In this document: one piece after another, positions 7,635-9,730 of the stretch
Layout of the letters: every line of letters starts with the position of its first letter
Numbering within the stretch: position 1 is the first letter of the stretch
DNA from: Chitinophagaceae bacterium
Lineage (GTDB): Bacteria; Bacteroidota; Bacteroidia; Chitinophagales; Chitinophagaceae
Length of the DNA: 9,730 nt
Assembly (NCBI GenBank): GCA_014379785.1
Contig: JACMLD010000451.1
Span: forward strand, 1 to 9,730
Reading direction: 5' to 3'
Program-made: the position numbers and the translations under genes
The notes under the pieces: generated by a model
The model's database searches: none
What the model saw: the letters and a program-made list of their open reading frames with translations, nothing else
What the model was told of the DNA's origin: nothing

Positions 7635-8765
7635 TCATTTAAGTGTTGTCGGATGAAAAGTTTTCCATGAATGCCAGAATTCCTGGTAGGCCTGCAACCT
7701 TTTGAGGGATGCAACCGTATCCAGGCCAGTTCCATTGATTGAATATTGTCTGCCTTTAAAACCGATGGTGTCACCTGACAGAACCACCGGCGAATTGTCT
7801 GGCCGCTCAAATGCAAAAAAGCTTTTCTCATCTGCCGCCATGAGCAATGTCACCGGTTTACCGTTCAGCATTTCATTGAGCACCCGCTGCTTTTTTACCT
7901 CGTTCCAGTCATATGCTTTTGAAGTTTCCCCGAGCTCTATGCCGATCACAAGTGACTTGTCATTCCATGAATCAGGATCCGTCTTTGTAAGACTGCCCTT
8001 GCCTCCTTTTTCATAGATTCTCATGCTATCGTACTTCGCTTTGAATAAAGTGTCCGGCCGCATCACCAGTGTGTTGGGATGCATCGACACCCATTGCGCC
8101 AGACTCGCCTGGTAACTTTGTATTTCTTTCAACTTCGAGCCTTTCATCTTTCCTGCGATTGCTTCACCAGTAGATTGTCTCCACCAGCTGCCGGTACTCT
8201 GATCTTCAATCATTGCATTGAAATGATCCATTCCCACCAGTCTGAAATTTTCCTTTCTTCCATTTACTATTGGACTGTAGACCCTTCCCGTGCGGCATAC
8301 TGTGCAGTAGGTTACAAGCACAGGCTCTCCTCCTACAGAATCCACCACCTGATGATGATACCCGATATATTGAATAGGATACGCTTTCGATTCGTTTTTG
8401 ACAAATACACCCAGCACCAGCTGATCCTTTTCGATGGCAGCATTTTGTGCGGCATCCATCTGCACAAAAGCCGGTTGCAAAAACATATGATCCGCAGCCA
8501 TCTTAAAATTAGCGTAGTAGATGACTATCAAAACAAGGATCAAGGGCAAAGCGGGAACCCACCTGCGCTTCCAGTTTGCTCGCAAGAAACCGATCACTAT
8601 CATTGCCCCGAACAACACTCTGAAAATCCATCTCCACCGATAAAGAAAATATGCGAGGTCGATGGATTGCATTTTCTGACTGCCGGGCATAGGCATGATA
8701 AAATACACATTGCATATTTCAAAAAGCAGCAGGCCTATCAGACCCGTATAAAATATTTTTTTCAT
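7635..8765 (-). CDS. Membrane-anchored DUF3179 domain protein
   Basis: This 376-residue protein has three predicted membrane helices at about 5-26, 46-62 and 70-86, followed by a soluble DUF3179 domain (about 105-370), probably on the periplasmic side. Family hallmarks are LVTYCTVCRTG, with Cys154 and Cys157, and then MIEDQSTGSWWRQSTGEAIAG at about 185-205. The biochemical function of DUF3179 is not established; some relatives have selenocysteine in place of a Cys, which hints at redox or metal chemistry. The domain contains an internal duplication: residues about 118-165 align without gaps to about 274-321, sharing a KAY motif and a G-x-PV motif 20 residues apart. The second copy lacks the Cys pair. 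The ATG at 8765 follows the stop of the TatD gene by 12 bases, which suggests an operon. The helices may make it a membrane-tethered version of a domain often found without them; that comparison is from memory. Confidence 0.85.
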   Translation of the reverse strand: MKKIFYTGLIGLLLFEICNVYFIMPMPGSQKMQSIDLAYFLYRWRWIFRVLFGAMIVIGFLRANWKRRWVPALPLILVLIVIYYANFKMAADHMFLQPAFVQMDAAQNAAIEKDQLVLGVFVKNESKAYPIQYIGYHHQVVDSVGGEPVLVTYCTVCRTGRVYSPIVNGRKENFRLVGMDHFNAMIEDQSTGSWWRQSTGEAIAGKMKGSKLKEIQSYQASLAQWVSMHPNTLVMRPDTLFKAKYDSMRIYEKGGKGSLTKTDPDSWNDKSLVIGIELGETSKAYDWNEVKKQRVLNEMLNGKPVTLLMAADEKSFFAFERPDNSPVVLSGDTIGFKGRQYSINGTGLDTVASLKRLQAYQEFWHSWKTFHPTTLK

Positions 8766-8777
8766 TTATAAATCTTT

Positions 8778-9557
8778 TTATGGAAAGTATTGAGGGCCGA
8801 AAACGTTCTTTGCATTCCGGGTTGTGATTGCAGCCACTTCGTCTTTGGTAGTGCCCGTTGCAGCGGCAATGGCTTCAGAAATATATTTCAGATAGGCGCT
8901 TTCATTTCTTTTGCCACGAAAAGGAACCGGACTCAGGTATGGGGCGTCGGTCTCCAATACCAGACTGTCCAATCCTATTTTGGCGATCACCTGGTCAAGT
9001 CCGGATTTTTTAAAAGTGACCACTCCCCCAATTCCCAGGTAAAAACCCCGAGCCACAATTTCTTCCGCCTGTTCGATACTCCCCCCGAAACAATGAAAAA
9101 TACCGCGGAGGCCGCGCTTGCTGTATTTGGATACGGTTTCGATGCACTCCTTCATGGCATCTCTGCAATGAATCACGATTGGGAGTTCATATTCGAGTGC
9201 CAGCGAAATCTGCCGCTCAAAAGCGTTATACTGTTGAGCAACAAAGGTTTTATCCCAGTAAAAGTCGAGACCAATCTCTCCTACTGCGGCAAAACGACGT
9301 TTTTTCAGGCATTCCTCCACAAATTGCAGTTCCGCTTCAAAATCAGCCTTTACCGAACAGGGGTGTAAACCTGCCATCGCATGGCACCGTTTTGCGAAAC
9401 CAGCCTCCATTTCCAGCAACCTCGGCATCGCCTTCTTGTCGATTGCGGGTAGAAAAAAATTCGTAACACCTTCATTTTCAGCGCGCGTCATCATTGCACC
9501 GCGATCTGCATCGAACTCCTCCACGTACAAATGGCAATGCGTATCTATCATAATCAT
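8778..9557 (-). CDS. TatD-family metal-dependent hydrolase
   Basis: This 259-residue cytoplasmic protein matches the usual length and full motif set of the TatD/YcfH family, which have been described as 3'-5' exonucleases or DNases acting in DNA repair; some members have been linked to D-aminoacyl-tRNA editing. The metal ligands are visible in order: IDTHCHL with His7 and His9, AVGEIGLDFY with Glu94, IVIHCRD with His130, GIFHCFGG with His155, and LVLETDAPYL with Asp204. The C-terminal YISEAIAAATG and TTRNAKNVFG strings are also typical. Two in-frame ATGs lie close together (9557 and 9551). The second gives a start directly at MIDTHCHL, which is common in this family, so the true start may be 9551. 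It is the first gene of a probable three-gene unit with DUF3179 and amidohydrolase genes. As a housekeeping-type gene it need not share a pathway with them. Confidence 0.95.
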   Translation of the reverse strand: MIMIDTHCHLYVEEFDADRGAMMTRAENEGVTNFFLPAIDKKAMPRLLEMEAGFAKRCHAMAGLHPCSVKADFEAELQFVEECLKKRRFAAVGEIGLDFYWDKTFVAQQYNAFERQISLALEYELPIVIHCRDAMKECIETVSKYSKRGLRGIFHCFGGSIEQAEEIVARGFYLGIGGVVTFKKSGLDQVIAKIGLDSLVLETDAPYLSPVPFRGKRNESAYLKYISEAIAAATGTTKDEVAAITTRNAKNVFGPQYFP

Positions 9558-9672
9558 CCGCCAAATTTCCGCTTTTATGACAAATATTAACAGGCGATAT
9601 TAAACCTTTTTATAAGAGAGGGGTCAGAATTGGCGTTATCACCTTTAATATAAACCACCACAAATTTCCTTT
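9558..9672. other. Divergent intergenic region with likely promoters
   Basis: These 115 bases separate the divergent starts of the TatD gene and the next plus-strand gene, so promoters for both are expected here. The region is AT-rich. A minus-strand near match to the Bacteroidota -7 element lies at 9581-9588. No TTTG occurs on the plus strand, so no matching -7 element was found for the rightward gene. Confidence 0.5.
9581..9588 (-). promoter_or_regulatory. Possible -7 element for the TatD operon
   Basis: On the minus strand this reads AATATTTG, one mismatch from the Bacteroidota -7 consensus TAnnTTTG. It sits about 24 bases upstream of the ATG at 9557, a reasonable leader length. No clear TTG element at about -33 was found, so the call is weak. 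Confidence 0.3.
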
Positions 9673-9730
9673 ATGAAAATGACCTCAAAATTGACCGGAC
9701 TATTTACTGTCCTGGCTATCACCGGAACGA
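9673..9730 (+). CDS. Start of an exported protein, 3' partial
   Basis: Only the first 19 codons are present before the window ends. They encode two or three polar and basic residues (MKMTSK) followed by a hydrophobic stretch LTGLFTVLAITG, as in an N-terminal signal peptide or membrane segment. A second in-frame ATG lies at 9679, so the start could be either. The gene is divergent from the TatD gene. Its function cannot be judged. Confidence 0.5.
   Translation, partial: MKMTSKLTGLFTVLAITGT

Noticed and set aside
7594..7644. Possible lipoprotein signal on the amidohydrolase (Cys16 after TAF)
   Set aside because: The residue before Cys16 is Phe, which does not fit the lipobox requirement for a small residue, so a normal signal peptide is preferred.
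8079..8771. 230-codon plus-strand open frame opposite the DUF3179 gene
   Set aside because: It is entirely antisense to a gene with clear family motifs. Its translation is rich in His, Cys and Arg with no recognisable domain, as expected for a shadow frame.
8790..9368. 192-codon plus-strand open frame opposite the TatD gene
   Set aside because: It is antisense to a full-length TatD-family gene and has no motif or credible start signal.
9562..9669. Direct repeat CAAATTTCC at 9562-9570 and 9661-9669, each followed by a T-rich TTTATGA stretch
   Set aside because: Nine AT-rich bases repeated once, 99 bases apart, is weak evidence for an operator. It is probably chance in AT-rich promoter DNA.

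Overview
The window looks like a chromosomal stretch from a member of the Bacteroidota, most likely a Chitinophagaceae-type soil or water organism. The strongest evidence is the 1023-residue secreted protein on the minus strand. It ends in a typical type IX secretion (T9SS) type A sorting domain, preceded by the fibronectin-like linker common in this phylum. A-rich start regions and signal peptides cleaved just before Gln fit the same group. No RNA gene, CRISPR array, insertion sequence or phage gene was seen, and coding density is high. The longest gene-free stretches are only about 115 to 138 bases.

Layout. Positions 1-2269 (plus strand) carry two overlapping genes for paralogous clan GH-A (GH2/GH5-like) glycosidases. 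The first has lost its 5' end at the window edge. The second starts inside the first behind a clear Shine-Dalgarno sequence. Both keep the acid/base and nucleophile Glu and end in an Ig-like domain. They converge on a minus-strand group, read from right to left: a TatD-family metal-dependent hydrolase (9557-8778), a membrane-anchored DUF3179 protein (8765-7635), a secreted amidohydrolase with an extra N-terminal domain (7596-5614), and the T9SS-sorted surface protein (5479-2408). The first three are spaced by 12 and 38 bases and probably form one transcription unit. The surface protein follows after 134 bases and may have its own promoter. At the right edge a new plus-strand gene begins at 9673, divergent from the TatD gene; only its signal-peptide-like start is present.

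How the genes may work together. The two glycosidases are probably co-translated and act on a glycan outside the cytoplasm, either as degraders or as partners of a polysaccharide synthase gene lying upstream of the window. Nothing inside the window fixes the substrate. The TatD, DUF3179 and amidohydrolase genes are probably co-transcribed but share no obvious pathway. I see no clear defence, mobile or biosynthetic system. The most informative structural observations are a regular array of about six disulfide-bracketed modules in the surface protein and an internal duplication in the DUF3179 protein in which only the first copy keeps its CxxC pair.
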